Positions 32,564 to 42,343 of a DNA stretch of 61,959 nucleotides are shown one piece after another. Numbering within the stretch: the first letter of the stretch is position 1; the number at the start of each line of letters is the position of its first letter. A model generated the notes under the pieces. It was not told the origin of the DNA. It saw only the letters and a list, made by a program, of their open reading frames with translations, and ran no database searches. Source of the DNA: Myxococcales bacterium (lineage in GTDB: Bacteria; Myxococcota_A; UBA9160; UBA4427); the NCBI GenBank assembly GCA_014240165.1, contig JAAZXM010000018.1, forward strand, positions 1 to 61,959, read 5' to 3'. Made by a program: the position numbers and the translations under genes.

Positions 32564-33343
32564 ATGTTTCTACGTACCCTCGCCCCTATCCTGGCGAGCC
32601 TGATTTTGCTGGCCACCCAAGCCTCGGGAAGCGAATTGGTGGTCGCCGCCGCCGCCAGCCTGCGGGAGCCGGTGGAGGAATTGGCGAAAATATTCGAGCG
32701 GCAACACCCCTCTGTCCGCGTGCGTATCAGCCTGGGCGCTTCCAGTTCCCTCGCTCGCCAGATCCGCCTGGGCGCCCCGGCGACGATCTTTCTTTCCGCC
32801 GACGAGCGGTGGGTCAGGGATCTCGAGGAGCGGGGGCGGGTGGCTCCCGGGGATCGTTTCCCCATAGCGAGCAATCGAATCGTTATTCTCGGTCGACCGG
32901 GCCTCGAGCGCCCGGTGGAAGAAGCTCGCGACCTGGTGGACCCACTGATCGACACAATCGCCCTGCCCTCGGCGGCGGTGCCCCTGGGTGATTACGGGAG
33001 AAGTTGGCTCGCCGGACAGGGCATTCTCACCGCTCTGCAGCCGCACCTGGTGACAACGGAACACGCCAAGGCCAGCCTCGTCGCGGTGGAGCACGGCCAT
33101 GTCGATGCCGCATTGGTCTATGCATCCGACGCCCAATACGCCCAGCGCTCAGAAATCCTCTTTCGGATTCCTGAATCCGAACATCCAAAAATCATCTACT
33201 CCGCCGCCCTGCTCCAATCGGGCCGAGATTCTCCCCAAGCCCTCGCCTTTTACGCCATGCTCGCTGGAGAAGACGCGGCTCGCGTCCTGAGATCGGCGGG
33301 CTTCGCCCCCTTGATGAAGCACTCGACCCCGGAGATCGAATGA
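32564..33343 (+). CDS. modA: Molybdate/tungstate ABC transporter substrate-binding protein
   Basis: 259 residues with a signal peptide (cleavage after ASG near residue 21). Domain start ELVVAAAASLREPVEEL and the later GASSSLARQI and PAAVPLGDYGRSW are ModA signatures. It captures oxyanion in the periplasm. The ATGA overlap with modB makes a tight operon modABC. Whether molybdate or tungstate is preferred is not visible; the nearby aldehyde oxidoreductase would favour tungstate. Confidence 0.93.
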   Translation: MFLRTLAPILASLILLATQASGSELVVAAAASLREPVEELAKIFERQHPSVRVRISLGASSSLARQIRLGAPATIFLSADERWVRDLEERGRVAPGDRFPIASNRIVILGRPGLERPVEEARDLVDPLIDTIALPSAAVPLGDYGRSWLAGQGILTALQPHLVTTEHAKASLVAVEHGHVDAALVYASDAQYAQRSEILFRIPESEHPKIIYSAALLQSGRDSPQALAFYAMLAGEDAARVLRSAGFAPLMKHSTPEIE

Positions 33344-34008
33344 CAGCCCTCGAATGGGCCGAAATCAGCCTCTTGACTCTGCGGGTGGCGGCCCTGGCGA
33401 CACTCATCGCCCTCCCCCCGGCCATCGCCACGGGGTATCTCCTCGCCCGGCGCGCGTTCCCCGGGCGCTCCCTGGTCCAAGCCATCATTGCCCTTCCCAT
33501 GGTGCTTCCTCCGGTGGCGGTGGGCCTGGCCCTGCTGATTCTTCTCGGCCCGGAGGGCCCCTTCGGAGGTCTGTTCCGGGCCCTGGGCATTCAAATCGTC
33601 TTCACCGAGTGGGCAGCGGCCCTGGCGGCCGCGACGGTGGGCTTCCCTCTCTTCGTGCGGGCGTGTGAGCAGAGCTTCGAGGGTGTGGACCGGCGCTACC
33701 CCGACCTCGCGCGCACGCTGGGTCATTCGCGCTGGCAGGTCTTCTTCCGAGTCACCCTGCCCCTGGCCCGTCGAGGCATTTTCTACGGGGCCATGCTCTG
33801 CTTTACCCGGGGGCTCGGCGAATTTGGCGCGACCGCCTTGGTTGCCGGCATCATCCCCGGGCGAACGGAAACCCTCTCCTTGGGCATCTGGTCCCGGGTG
33901 CAATGGGGCGACGACGCCGGAGCCCTCACCCTTTGTGCGATCTCGTTCATCCTGGCCCTGACCAGTATGTGGGCGGCGGAAACCTGGCTCGGAAAGAGGC
34001 CCGCCTGA
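33340..34008 (+). CDS. modB: Molybdate/tungstate ABC transporter permease
   Basis: 222 residues, five or six membrane helices with the ABC permease loop LGHSRWQVFFRVTLPLARRG (EAA-type). Starts inside the modA stop and ends in TGATG with modC. It forms the inner-membrane channel of the ModABC transporter. Confidence 0.94.
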   Translation: MTALEWAEISLLTLRVAALATLIALPPAIATGYLLARRAFPGRSLVQAIIALPMVLPPVAVGLALLILLGPEGPFGGLFRALGIQIVFTEWAAALAAATVGFPLFVRACEQSFEGVDRRYPDLARTLGHSRWQVFFRVTLPLARRGIFYGAMLCFTRGLGEFGATALVAGIIPGRTETLSLGIWSRVQWGDDAGALTLCAISFILALTSMWAAETWLGKRPA

Positions 34009-35087
34009 TGCCTTCCGAAGCGGACACCCAGTCCCGAATTCAAATCGGCTTCGAGCGCCAGGCGTTCAGCCTTCGGGTCGACCTCGAATGGGACGAACGC
34101 GTTCTCGTCCTCTTCGGACCCAGCGGTTCGGGGAAGAGTACGCTCCTCGAGTGCTTGCTCGGACTGCATCCTTCCGCCAATGCCCAAGTGCGGCTAGACG
34201 GACGCTGGTTGGATGACTCCCAGCGCGGCGTTCACCTGCGGGTGGAGGAGCGCGCCCTGGGGTGGGTTCCTCAGGCCCCCACGCTCTTCCCGCACCTGAG
34301 CGTCGAAGGCAACCTCACCTTTGGCCTTCAGCGCGCGGGTCCCCGCCCGAAGGAAGCCCTGGACCGCGCCATCGAGGTTCTCGAGATCGGCCACCTGCTT
34401 GGACGCGGGGTCGACGAGCTCTCCGGTGGGGAACGCAGCCGTGTTGCCCTGGGCCGGGCCCTGGCCTCGGGGCCCCAGGCGCTTCTTCTCGACGAACCGC
34501 TGGCGGCCCTGGATATCGCCCTTCGCGCCCGGGTCCTGCCCTACCTGCTTCGGATCCGAGACGAAATGGATTTGCCCATTCTCTATATCACCCACGACGC
34601 CGACGAAGCGATGATGATTGGCGAGCGGGTGGCTGTACTCGACGCAGGCCGAATCGTATCCAGCGGGCCACCTCGGGAGGTTCTCTGGAGCCAAGCCGTA
34701 TTGCCCCTGGCCGAAACCTTGGGCATCGAGAACGTATTGGAGGTCGAGGCTTCGGGCGCTGCAACCGAGAGCCGAGTGGTGAGCAAAGCCGGGCTGGCGC
34801 TGGTGGTACCCTGGCCCCTCGCCGCCGGAACCCAACTCTCCATCGGTGTGCCGGCGCACGAGATCATGCTGGCCACCGAAGAGCCCGCCGGGATCTCAGC
34901 GCGGAACGTGGTGCCCGCGCGCGTGATCCGTTGCGACCCGGGCGACGGCCAGGTCCTGGTGCATCTCGATGCCGGAGAAACCCTGGTGGCCAAGGTCACT
35001 CCCGGCGCCGCCCAGCGCCTTGATCTCGCTCCGGGGCGAGAGGTCTACGCGATCCTCAAAGCGCATGCCTTGCGGCGGATCAGCTGA
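34008..35087 (+). CDS. modC: Molybdate/tungstate ABC transporter ATPase with TOBE domain
   Basis: 359 residues. Walker A GPSGSGKST (37-45), signature LSGGERSRVALGRALA, Walker B LLLDEPLAALD and the H-loop histidine are present. A C-terminal TOBE/Mop-like region (about 285-355) could bind oxyanion and regulate transport. It ends 5 bp before the convergent CorC-type gene. Confidence 0.95.
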   Translation: MPSEADTQSRIQIGFERQAFSLRVDLEWDERVLVLFGPSGSGKSTLLECLLGLHPSANAQVRLDGRWLDDSQRGVHLRVEERALGWVPQAPTLFPHLSVEGNLTFGLQRAGPRPKEALDRAIEVLEIGHLLGRGVDELSGGERSRVALGRALASGPQALLLDEPLAALDIALRARVLPYLLRIRDEMDLPILYITHDADEAMMIGERVAVLDAGRIVSSGPPREVLWSQAVLPLAETLGIENVLEVEASGAATESRVVSKAGLALVVPWPLAAGTQLSIGVPAHEIMLATEEPAGISARNVVPARVIRCDPGDGQVLVHLDAGETLVAKVTPGAAQRLDLAPGREVYAILKAHALRRIS

Positions 35088-35092
35088 AGAGA

Positions 35093-36400
35093 TCAGTGCG
35101 ACCGGTTTTCGGATTGGCTCTCCCGATTCCGGCCGTTTCCGTTCTCCGGCAAGCCATCGGGTTGCTCTTGGATATGGACCCGGGCGATCCGGCTGCCCGA
35201 AACATCGATGCAGCGAATGATATACCCCGGCACGGTCAAGGTCTCACCCTTGGTGGGCGCACGTTCGAGGGTGTTGAACATCAAGCCACCGAGTGTATCC
35301 CCGCGCTCCGCAGGAACTTGCCAGCCCGACTCGCGGTTGAAGTCAAGAACAGTCACCCGGCCCAGCACTTCATAACTCCCGTCGTTTCTCTGGCGAATCG
35401 TGAAGAGTTCCTCCGAGTCGAACTCGTCGCGAATCTCGCCCACGATCTCCTCGAGAATATCCTCCTGGGTCACGAGGCCCTGGGTCACACCGAACTCATC
35501 CTTGACCAGCGCCATATGGCAGAAGGCGCCCTGCATCTGGGCCAGCAAGCCGAGGATGGGCTTGCGCTCGGGAACCCGAAGAACCGGCTTGAGCGCAGCT
35601 TGAAGATCTTCCCCGCCACCACTGGCCACCTTGACCAGATCCTTGAGATGGGCGATCCCCAGCACATCGTCGATGTCGTCCCGGTAAACGGGCACCCGGG
35701 TATAACGACCCGCAAGCATGGCATCCAGGAGTTCGCTGACCGGTGTCTCCATTGAGTAGGCCTCGATCTCCGTACGCGGCACCATGATGTCACTGACCTG
35801 CATTTCGGCCGCTTCGGAAGTCGCGCCCATGATGGCCAGGGGAGAACCCTCACCCTCCTGATCCTTGACTTCCCGGGCGAAGCGCAGCACCTCCTCGGGG
35901 GAGAGACCACCGTTGCTGTCCACGCCCCCCGTCGCCCGGCGGACGATGGGGTCGATCACGTGATCGAGCAGAGCGTGCACCGGACGCAATATCTGGTGAA
36001 AAATATAGAGAGGCAAACCCACCGCGATAGCGACGCCCCTCGGATGCCGGGCGGCGACAGCCTTGGGCAGAATTTCCGCAAAGATCAGGACCATGATCGT
36101 CATGATCGCGGTGGCCGTAGGAACCCCCGCCTCAAAACCCAGCAGGCGAACGGCGAGAGCCGCGGCCAGCGAAGCCGCAAGAATATTCACGATGTTGTTG
36201 CCCAGAAGAATCGTGACCAGGAGCCGGGAGGAGGAGGAGGTCAATTCCCGTACGGCCACGGCCGCGGGTCCTGAAGAGCCCTTCATCTCCTCTTCCATGT
36301 CGTGGGAGCGAAGCCGGAAGAGCGCCGTCTCGCTGCTCGAGAAGAACGCCGAGAGCGCTATGCAAATCACGATGGCGGCAACGGAAGCGACTATGGTCAT
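35093..36400 (-). CDS. CNNM/HlyC-CorC family membrane protein with CBS domains
   Basis: 435 residues: an N-terminal DUF21 (CNNM) block of four membrane helices (about 1-150), a tandem CBS pair beginning MVPRTEIEAY and then a CorC/HlyC transporter-associated domain with EDILEEIVGEIRDEFD. Family members are linked to magnesium or sodium transport and to envelope integrity. The substrate is not defined by sequence. Confidence 0.92.
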   Translation of the reverse strand: MTIVASVAAIVICIALSAFFSSSETALFRLRSHDMEEEMKGSSGPAAVAVRELTSSSSRLLVTILLGNNIVNILAASLAAALAVRLLGFEAGVPTATAIMTIMVLIFAEILPKAVAARHPRGVAIAVGLPLYIFHQILRPVHALLDHVIDPIVRRATGGVDSNGGLSPEEVLRFAREVKDQEGEGSPLAIMGATSEAAEMQVSDIMVPRTEIEAYSMETPVSELLDAMLAGRYTRVPVYRDDIDDVLGIAHLKDLVKVASGGGEDLQAALKPVLRVPERKPILGLLAQMQGAFCHMALVKDEFGVTQGLVTQEDILEEIVGEIRDEFDSEELFTIRQRNDGSYEVLGRVTVLDFNRESGWQVPAERGDTLGGLMFNTLERAPTKGETLTVPGYIIRCIDVSGSRIARVHIQEQPDGLPENGNGRNRESQSENRSH

Positions 36401-36812
36401 GCGCAGCCCCTATGGGCGGGGCACATCGATACAGACCCCATGGGTCGCGCAGGGCAATAGCTTGGAGGGCACTCGTCTCGACGCGAACTTGGCCCGTTGC
36501 TGGCAGGTGGACTCGGCTTGCTCATTTCAGGACCCAAAAGGCTATCGCGCGGTGAATGCCGAGGCAAATGAAGCGGGCCTGGCCGCGAGCGGCTTCCTGT
36601 GATGGCCGACACTGACGCTCGATCGAGCGCTGCTCATGTTGATTTCGCCTCCCAAACGATGTGAACAAGCCCCGCTCGTGTGGCTCACGGAATCGCGGCT
36701 CGCCCCATATGGGAGTTTTATCGACACCGATCATCCCTTGAGTTGAGCGAGATTTCCCATTCCTTACCCCGGAATTACAACCGCGTTGGAATCGGTGGGC
36801 GATTCGGGGAAC
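36401..36812. other. 412-bp gap with no recognisable gene
   Basis: No frame here has ribosome site plus convincing protein composition. The one conspicuous element is the 14-bp perfect palindrome at 36616-36629. It should carry the promoter of the divergent CorC gene on one side, while the moeA 3' end lies on the other. Confidence 0.5.
36616..36629. repeat. 14-bp perfect palindrome
   Basis: CGCTCGATCGAGCG reads the same on both strands. A dimeric regulator site is possible. Confidence 0.45.
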
Positions 36813-38702
36813 TCACCCCGTCTCGAAGCCCTCACTCGCCAGAATGCCGCGCCATTTCGAATCCGGAGCCAGGAGTTTGCGAAATTCCACCACCGCCGGT
36901 CGTTCCCAACGCGACTCGGGCACCGCAAAATCGTAACGCTCGGCTCGCAGCGGGCGAAAGGCGAGACCGGCCTGGCGCGCCACGGTCTCGATGGTGACCC
37001 CCCAATCGGCCCGGCCCTGGGCCACTGCCGCGGCCACCGCGTAATGCGAGCGCGGCTCGTAGCCATAACCCGGCGGACGCCGCTCGCCCAGCAATTGGTC
37101 GATCAGAATTCGCGTCCCCGCCCCGCGATTTCGATTCACCATGCGAAGGCTCTCGTCGGCCAGGATCTCCTCCCGATCCCGGTCATCATCGGGTCGCGTG
37201 ATGATCCCCTGCATGCGGCCGTAGCCTTTCAGAAGACGCATCCCCTCGGAGATGAAACTCTCGTTGTACTCGTTGCTCTCGGGATCCAATAGATGGATGG
37301 GTGCCAGATCACATTCGCCCCGGCCCGCCGCGGCCAAACCCGCTTGGCTTCCCACCGCCAGGACTTTCACTCCGAAGCCCTGGCGGCCGAGGGCAGCGGC
37401 CAGAACGTCGAGCCCCGAGCAATGACTTCCAATCACCACCAGGTCGGCCACCGGGACTTCGCGCCCAATCAAGGTGACCTCGAGTGGCTCCCCCGCATCG
37501 ACGATTTCGCGGTTGCGCCCTACGCGAACGAATCCATCGGCGCGGCTGAAAGAGGTCACGCTCCCACTTCCCTTGCCCATGGGGTAGGCGGCCAGACCCC
37601 CCTCCCCATCTTTGACCAACCCGCAGAGCAGGTATTCGAGACGGCCACGCACCGAGCGCACCTTCTGGGCCAGCCTGGCTTCGACAGTCTGCCGCTCCCG
37701 GGCGGGATCCCCTGCCAGGGTACGAATCACGGGCGCTACGAACTCATGAAAAGTGAAGATCGCCGACGTAGGAAAACCCGGGAGGATGACCACGGGTTTC
37801 GCGCCTGCCGCCGCAAGGCAGATCGGTTTGCCGGGCTTGAGGGCAACGCCGTGAACGATGACTCCGGGCTCGAGTTCCTCCACCAGCAGAGCATTGAGGT
37901 CGCCCTCGCCCTTGGACGTCCCCCCGGAGAGCAGAACCAGATCCGAGGTTTCGAGGGCTCGGCGCAGTTCTTCTCGCAGAGGATCCAACTCATCCCGAAT
38001 CGCCCCCATGAAGAGGGGCTCCCCTCCGAGTTCACGCACGGCATCGGCGAGAATGCGGCCGTTGCTGTCGTAAACCAGGCCCGGACGCATGGGATCTCCG
38101 GGCTGGACGATCTCGTCTCCCGTGGAGAGAATCGCGACCCGGGGGCGTCGAACCACCTCGACTTCGGCCTGCCCCACCGCCGCCAACACGCCGGTTTCCC
38201 GGGAGGTGAGTCGCGTCCCGGCGAAGAGAACGGTTTCGCCCTGGCCCATATCGGTACCCGCATAGGAAACCGCACCCCCCGGAGTCCTCGGCTGCCTCAC
38301 GAGGAGGACACCGCCCTGGACATCCGTATGCTCCACGGGAACCACTGCATCGGCGCCGCGGGGCAGCATGCCCCCGGTGGCGATCTGCATGGCATGGCCG
38401 GCCTCGACCGCCTGCCGAGGCGCAACACCGGTGGGAATCGTTTCGCTATAGAGACTCAAGCGAATGGGTTCTTCCTCGGATGCACCGAAGGTATCCGCCG
38501 CCTGAACCGCAAAGCCGTCCATATTCGAGCGATCGAAACCGGGCACGTCCACCGAGGCGCGCGCATCTTCGGCCAACACACGACCCAATGCTTCGGAAAG
38601 ATCCACCTTTTCCGAAGGCAACCGCGTTGGGGCGATCACCGCATGCCAGCGAAGCTCGGCTTCGTCGCGATCGAGAACATCGAGAAATTGCTGCTGCTTC
38701 AC
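36813..38702 (-). CDS. moeA: MoeA-type molybdopterin molybdenumtransferase with PBP-like C-terminal domain
   Basis: 629 residues. Residues 1-410 are MoeA: DVPGFDRSNMDGFAV, ILSTGDEIVQPG and LSGGTSKGEGD, the sites for molybdate insertion into adenylated pterin. From about 425 a periplasmic-binding-protein-like domain follows (VIGSHCSGLDVLAAAL, NRNRGAGTRILIDQLL), as in the MoeA/substrate-binding fusions of anaerobes and other bacteria; it may sense or hold the metal oxyanion. It overlaps the second moeA by 4 bp (ATGA) and is the last gene of the run moaD-like, aor, moeA, moeA. Confidence 0.93.
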   Translation of the reverse strand: MKQQQFLDVLDRDEAELRWHAVIAPTRLPSEKVDLSEALGRVLAEDARASVDVPGFDRSNMDGFAVQAADTFGASEEEPIRLSLYSETIPTGVAPRQAVEAGHAMQIATGGMLPRGADAVVPVEHTDVQGGVLLVRQPRTPGGAVSYAGTDMGQGETVLFAGTRLTSRETGVLAAVGQAEVEVVRRPRVAILSTGDEIVQPGDPMRPGLVYDSNGRILADAVRELGGEPLFMGAIRDELDPLREELRRALETSDLVLLSGGTSKGEGDLNALLVEELEPGVIVHGVALKPGKPICLAAAGAKPVVILPGFPTSAIFTFHEFVAPVIRTLAGDPARERQTVEARLAQKVRSVRGRLEYLLCGLVKDGEGGLAAYPMGKGSGSVTSFSRADGFVRVGRNREIVDAGEPLEVTLIGREVPVADLVVIGSHCSGLDVLAAALGRQGFGVKVLAVGSQAGLAAAGRGECDLAPIHLLDPESNEYNESFISEGMRLLKGYGRMQGIITRPDDDRDREEILADESLRMVNRNRGAGTRILIDQLLGERRPPGYGYEPRSHYAVAAAVAQGRADWGVTIETVARQAGLAFRPLRAERYDFAVPESRWERPAVVEFRKLLAPDSKWRGILASEGFETG

Positions 38703-39955
38703 GCTTCGCTGCCCTCGGCGATTTCCTCATCGTAGAGAAGGATCTCCACCTCCTGGCCTTCGGCCATGCCCTCGTGGCCCCGGGGCACGATGACGGCACC
38801 CGCCGCACGAACGGTGGATGAAAGAATCGACGCCCCCGACGTCGCCAGGGGAATGGCATGTCGGCCCTCGATGGCCACCCGCACGTAATCCGTTCGGCCG
38901 ATGGCCGATGCGATTTTCCTTGCCAGGGGAAGAACCGCACGCCTATGGGGCCAATCCCGGCTCCGCCCTCCGAGCTGGCGGATCGTCGGGCCCGCAAAGA
39001 ATTCATACGCGGCCAGGCAACTGACCGGGTTGCCGGGAAGCAGAAAAACGAACGTACTCCCGATCCGGCCCAACCCTGTCGGGCTCGAGGGCCGCATGGA
39101 GATCCCGTGAAAATCCAATGACCCGAGTTCCCCCAGGAGCCTGGGCGCGTGATCCTCCTGGCCCACCGAACTTCCGCCCGAAACCAGCACCACGTTTGCC
39201 GCCGCATCCGCCATGGCATCGCGGATACGCTCGGGATCATCGGGCAGGATTTCGAAAGGCAGCACTTCGCCGCCGTCACGAGCCACCAGAGAACGAAGCA
39301 TCACCGAGTTGCTGTCGACGATATGGACCCCAGCCGGCGAACTGCCCGCCGGCAACAATTCGTCCCCCGTCACCACCAGCCGCACCTGGGGGCGAGAAAT
39401 GCAAGCCACCCCAGGCCGACCGATAGAAGAGAGGAGAGCAGCATCCTGAGGCCGCAGCCTCCGCCCGGGGCTCAGGACTTCCTGTCCCGAACGAATATCT
39501 TCGCCGACCGCACCGACGTTCTTGCGCGGCGGCACGGCTTCCGCCACCTCCACCGCTGTGCCGTCCGGGTTCTCCTGGCAGACTTCCGCCATCACCACCG
39601 CATCGGCGCCTTCGGGCAGCGGGGCCCCGGTCATGATGCGAACCGCCTGGCTCGCGCCCAGGGTGCCTCCGAACGCAGCTCCAGGGAGCGAGGTGCCGAT
39701 CAACTCGAATGCAATCGGGGCGGACTCGGATGCTCCGAAGCTTTCCTCGCCGCGAATCGCATAGCCATCCATCGCGGAGCGCGGGAAGCCCGGCACGTTC
39801 ACTTCCGAGCGCACATCCTCGGCGAGCACCCGCCCGGTGCACGCGAGAAGATCGACGGCTTCGGCAGGCAACGCGCCGGCCTCGGCACGAAGGAATGACT
39901 CCACCTCGGATACATCCGCCCGATCGGCGAACCCACGCATGCGAACGTCGCGCAC
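38699..39955 (-). CDS. moeA: MoeA-type molybdopterin molybdenumtransferase
   Basis: 418 residues, standard MoeA length. VNVPGFPRSAMDGYAI, LVVTGDELLPAG and LVSGGSSVGQEDH mark the substrate sites. Its presence beside a second, fused MoeA suggests each handles a different metal (for example molybdenum and tungsten), which is inference. It precedes that gene and follows the aldehyde oxidoreductase by 108 bp, a gap that contains a terminator-like hairpin. Confidence 0.93.
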   Translation of the reverse strand: MRDVRMRGFADRADVSEVESFLRAEAGALPAEAVDLLACTGRVLAEDVRSEVNVPGFPRSAMDGYAIRGEESFGASESAPIAFELIGTSLPGAAFGGTLGASQAVRIMTGAPLPEGADAVVMAEVCQENPDGTAVEVAEAVPPRKNVGAVGEDIRSGQEVLSPGRRLRPQDAALLSSIGRPGVACISRPQVRLVVTGDELLPAGSSPAGVHIVDSNSVMLRSLVARDGGEVLPFEILPDDPERIRDAMADAAANVVLVSGGSSVGQEDHAPRLLGELGSLDFHGISMRPSSPTGLGRIGSTFVFLLPGNPVSCLAAYEFFAGPTIRQLGGRSRDWPHRRAVLPLARKIASAIGRTDYVRVAIEGRHAIPLATSGASILSSTVRAAGAVIVPRGHEGMAEGQEVEILLYDEEIAEGSEA

Positions 39956-40003
39956 TTTCAGCTCACCTCGATCGCGGAGCGAAAACGGGGCCTTCGAACG
40001 CCA

Positions 40004-40034
40004 AACGGGCAGGGGCGCAGAGCCCCTGCCCGTT
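40004..40034 (-). terminator. Terminator-like hairpin after the aldehyde oxidoreductase gene
   Basis: AACGGGCAGGGGC (40004-40016) pairs perfectly over 13 bp with GCCCCTGCCCGTT (40022-40034), loop GCAGA. In the minus-strand direction it follows the aor stop by 30 bp and is trailed by a short TTT. It could reduce read-through into the moeA genes. Confidence 0.6.
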
Positions 40035-40063
40035 CGATGTTCGTGGCGCGCGGCCCCTGAAGA

Positions 40064-41794
40064 TCAGCCGGTCGCCTTCGCACCATAGAGTTCGTCCCGC
40101 GGCTCGAAGCGCACCTTGGCGGCTGCAATGGTTTCCGCATCCACGTCGAATTTGAAGACTTGGTCGGGCCCGATTCCCTCTTCCACCAGACAGTCGGCCA
40201 GCTTGTCACCGTCCGCCGTCCAGCCCGCACCCTCGTTGAATTTCCACTCGTCCACCATGCACTGCCAACCCATGTCGGCCACCTGTTCCTTGGTCACCTC
40301 TTCACCGTAGAACGAGCTGTAGTACTCGGCGATATCGGTGATCGTCGGCTGCAGGAACTGGCAGAAGCCCGAAGAGTCACATGCTGCATTCACCAACTGG
40401 CATTCCTGGGAAGCCCGGGCGAACTCTTCGGGGGGCAGGCCGGGGTTCACGACCAGCCCCGCAGTATGATCGGCCCCCATGGCGCTTGTCGCGTAGGTCA
40501 CCCCGGTGGCCTTCAGAGGCCGGGGATCCCAGGCCGGAATGGCCTGGCCTCGGCCTTCGGGCACCCGGGCATGGCCCGTCATCTTGCCCACCGCGACGGC
40601 GCCGTTTCCGATGGCCGTACTGCGGTCGCTACCGTCATCGATATTGCGCAGGATTTCCTTGGCCTCCTTGGCGTTACCCCAATCGAGGTTGCCCGAGTCC
40701 ATGTAGACCGCAATGGCCGCACCCGCCTCGATGGTGTCCAGGCCCAACTCATCACAGAGCCGATCGAGGTCCGCGACGTCATCGATGTTGTCAATCGCGC
40801 AGCTCGCCCCGAGCAGCGTGATGGTCTCGAATTCCAGCGCCGAGGTCACGTACTCACCCGCTTCGTTGTGGACAATGTTGCTGCACTTGACGATGCAGCC
40901 CGTCATGCAGTTGTGCATGCCGCCACCCCGCTTCTCGAAGCTCTCGACGATGCGCGCACCATCCAGGGCCTCGACGTCGGGGGATTGACCCTCGGTGCGG
41001 TTCTTGTACACGAAGGTATGAAGCATGTTGGCGACGGGAACCACCGAACTCGTCCCGTGCTTGAACATCTGGTCTCCGCCCAGATAGTCCGAGGTGTAGG
41101 CTTTGTTCTTGCCGAGGAAAGCTTTGCTGTCCTCGGGGCGGCGTGTCTTCGCCTTGCCGGGGTCCACCAGAACCCATTTCAGACCCTTGGAGCCCATTAC
41201 GGCTCCCAATCCGCCCCGGGCCGCATGCCGGGCAGGACGCCTTTCCTGGTCCTGGTCCGTGCAGGCAATGGACGACCCGGTCAACAGGTTCTCTCCGGCG
41301 GGGCCGATGCTGATCACCGAGGCGTTCTTGTCCTCACTTTCGAGCAGCTTTTCACACAGGGCATAATTCCACATGCCCTTGTATGCGTCGGCTTCAATCA
41401 CCGAGACATTCTCGCCGTCGACGCGCAGCCCATATCGCTTTCCCGAATCCGCGGGCTGGCCCTTCACCACCAAGGCGCGATAGCCGAGCTTCATGAGATC
41501 CTGGCCCGGGTTGCCCCCGGCATTGGCTTCCTTGATTCCGTTCGTCAGCGGGCTCTTGCCCCCCATGGAAATCCGACCGGAGGTGGGTGCCGTGGTGCCG
41601 GACAGCACGCCGGGCGCCATCACGAGAACGTTGTCCGGGCCCAGGGGATCGCAGGCCGGATCGCATTGCTCGAGGAGAATTCGAGCCGAGAGGGCTCGCC
41701 CTCCGAGCAACTTCCATTCCTGAGGGAAGGGTTCGACGGAAACACTCTGATCGGTCATGTTGACGTAGATCAGGCGATCATTTTCTCCAGCCAT
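40064..41794 (-). CDS. aor: Aldehyde ferredoxin oxidoreductase (tungsten-type family)
   Basis: 576 residues. N-terminal AOR domain with GRALSARILL and TSGRISMGGKSPLTNGIKEA; 4Fe-4S ligands at Cys296, Cys300, Cys304 (spacing CxxxCxxxC instead of the Pyrococcus CxxCxxxC) and Cys478. The family oxidises aldehydes or reduces carboxylates with a bis-pyranopterin tungsten (or molybdenum) cofactor. No ferredoxin subunit is next to it, so it likely acts alone or with a distant electron carrier. The MoaD-like gene lies upstream and MoeA genes downstream on the same strand, supporting a dedicated cofactor supply. Confidence 0.93.
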   Translation of the reverse strand: MAGENDRLIYVNMTDQSVSVEPFPQEWKLLGGRALSARILLEQCDPACDPLGPDNVLVMAPGVLSGTTAPTSGRISMGGKSPLTNGIKEANAGGNPGQDLMKLGYRALVVKGQPADSGKRYGLRVDGENVSVIEADAYKGMWNYALCEKLLESEDKNASVISIGPAGENLLTGSSIACTDQDQERRPARHAARGGLGAVMGSKGLKWVLVDPGKAKTRRPEDSKAFLGKNKAYTSDYLGGDQMFKHGTSSVVPVANMLHTFVYKNRTEGQSPDVEALDGARIVESFEKRGGGMHNCMTGCIVKCSNIVHNEAGEYVTSALEFETITLLGASCAIDNIDDVADLDRLCDELGLDTIEAGAAIAVYMDSGNLDWGNAKEAKEILRNIDDGSDRSTAIGNGAVAVGKMTGHARVPEGRGQAIPAWDPRPLKATGVTYATSAMGADHTAGLVVNPGLPPEEFARASQECQLVNAACDSSGFCQFLQPTITDIAEYYSSFYGEEVTKEQVADMGWQCMVDEWKFNEGAGWTADGDKLADCLVEEGIGPDQVFKFDVDAETIAAAKVRFEPRDELYGAKATG

Positions 41795-41886
41795 GGCACG
41801 CGCTCCTTTATATTCGAGATTCGTTCACCATTGAAACAACGAACCGCCCTTTATCCGGCGCGATTCGCATTCATTCGTCCTTCGGG

Positions 41887-42156
41887 CTACCCGCCGGCAA
41901 TCGCTGCAAGCACGCCCAGGCGATCCTCTTCACCCAGGGGCATATCCAGCGCGGCGTGATCGATCTGCTCCTCGTTCACGAAGAGCTTCACAAACCGGTG
42001 AAGCCCCCCCTTGGCGTCCAGCACCAGTTCCTGGAAACCCGGATGCGCGGCCTCCACGGCCAGAAGCGCTCCCCGAACATCTTCGGCCTCGACCCGAACC
42101 TCACCTATGCCTCGAGTGGGACCTCGGTAGGGCTCGGGGACTAGAACAATGGGCAT
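41887..42156 (-). CDS. MoaD/ThiS-like ubiquitin-fold sulfur carrier
   Basis: 89 residues from the ATG at 42154-42156 (GAGG before it). Beta-grasp composition with the segment VKLFVNEEQID and a GG C-terminus, where thiocarboxylate forms in sulfur carriers. In this place it most likely donates sulfur for the pterin dithiolene of the oxidoreductase downstream. A MoaE partner is not in the window. Confidence 0.78.
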   Translation of the reverse strand: MPIVLVPEPYRGPTRGIGEVRVEAEDVRGALLAVEAAHPGFQELVLDAKGGLHRFVKLFVNEEQIDHAALDMPLGEEDRLGVLAAIAGG

Positions 42157-42343
42157 TCGCGATCCTCGGAAATTCAACGCCGGCTCAGGAGCCAGAATCT
42201 GAAACAGGCGATCAGCTTAGCCCGCCGATCCGCGGTCTGCGCCCGGTCTCCCGGAGATTCCCTCGGGGCCAACGGGCGGTGAAAACCATCCAAGCCAGCC
42301 AGGAAAACCGTTCACGCCCACGGCTGCCTGACCCGGATTCGGA

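Noticed and set aside
37293..38735. 480-codon plus-strand frame opposite the fused moeA
   Set aside because: Shadow; the opposite strand shows complete MoeA signatures.
40160..41959. 599-codon plus-strand frame opposite the aldehyde oxidoreductase gene
   Set aside because: Antisense shadow of aor; no recognisable domain and no ribosome site.
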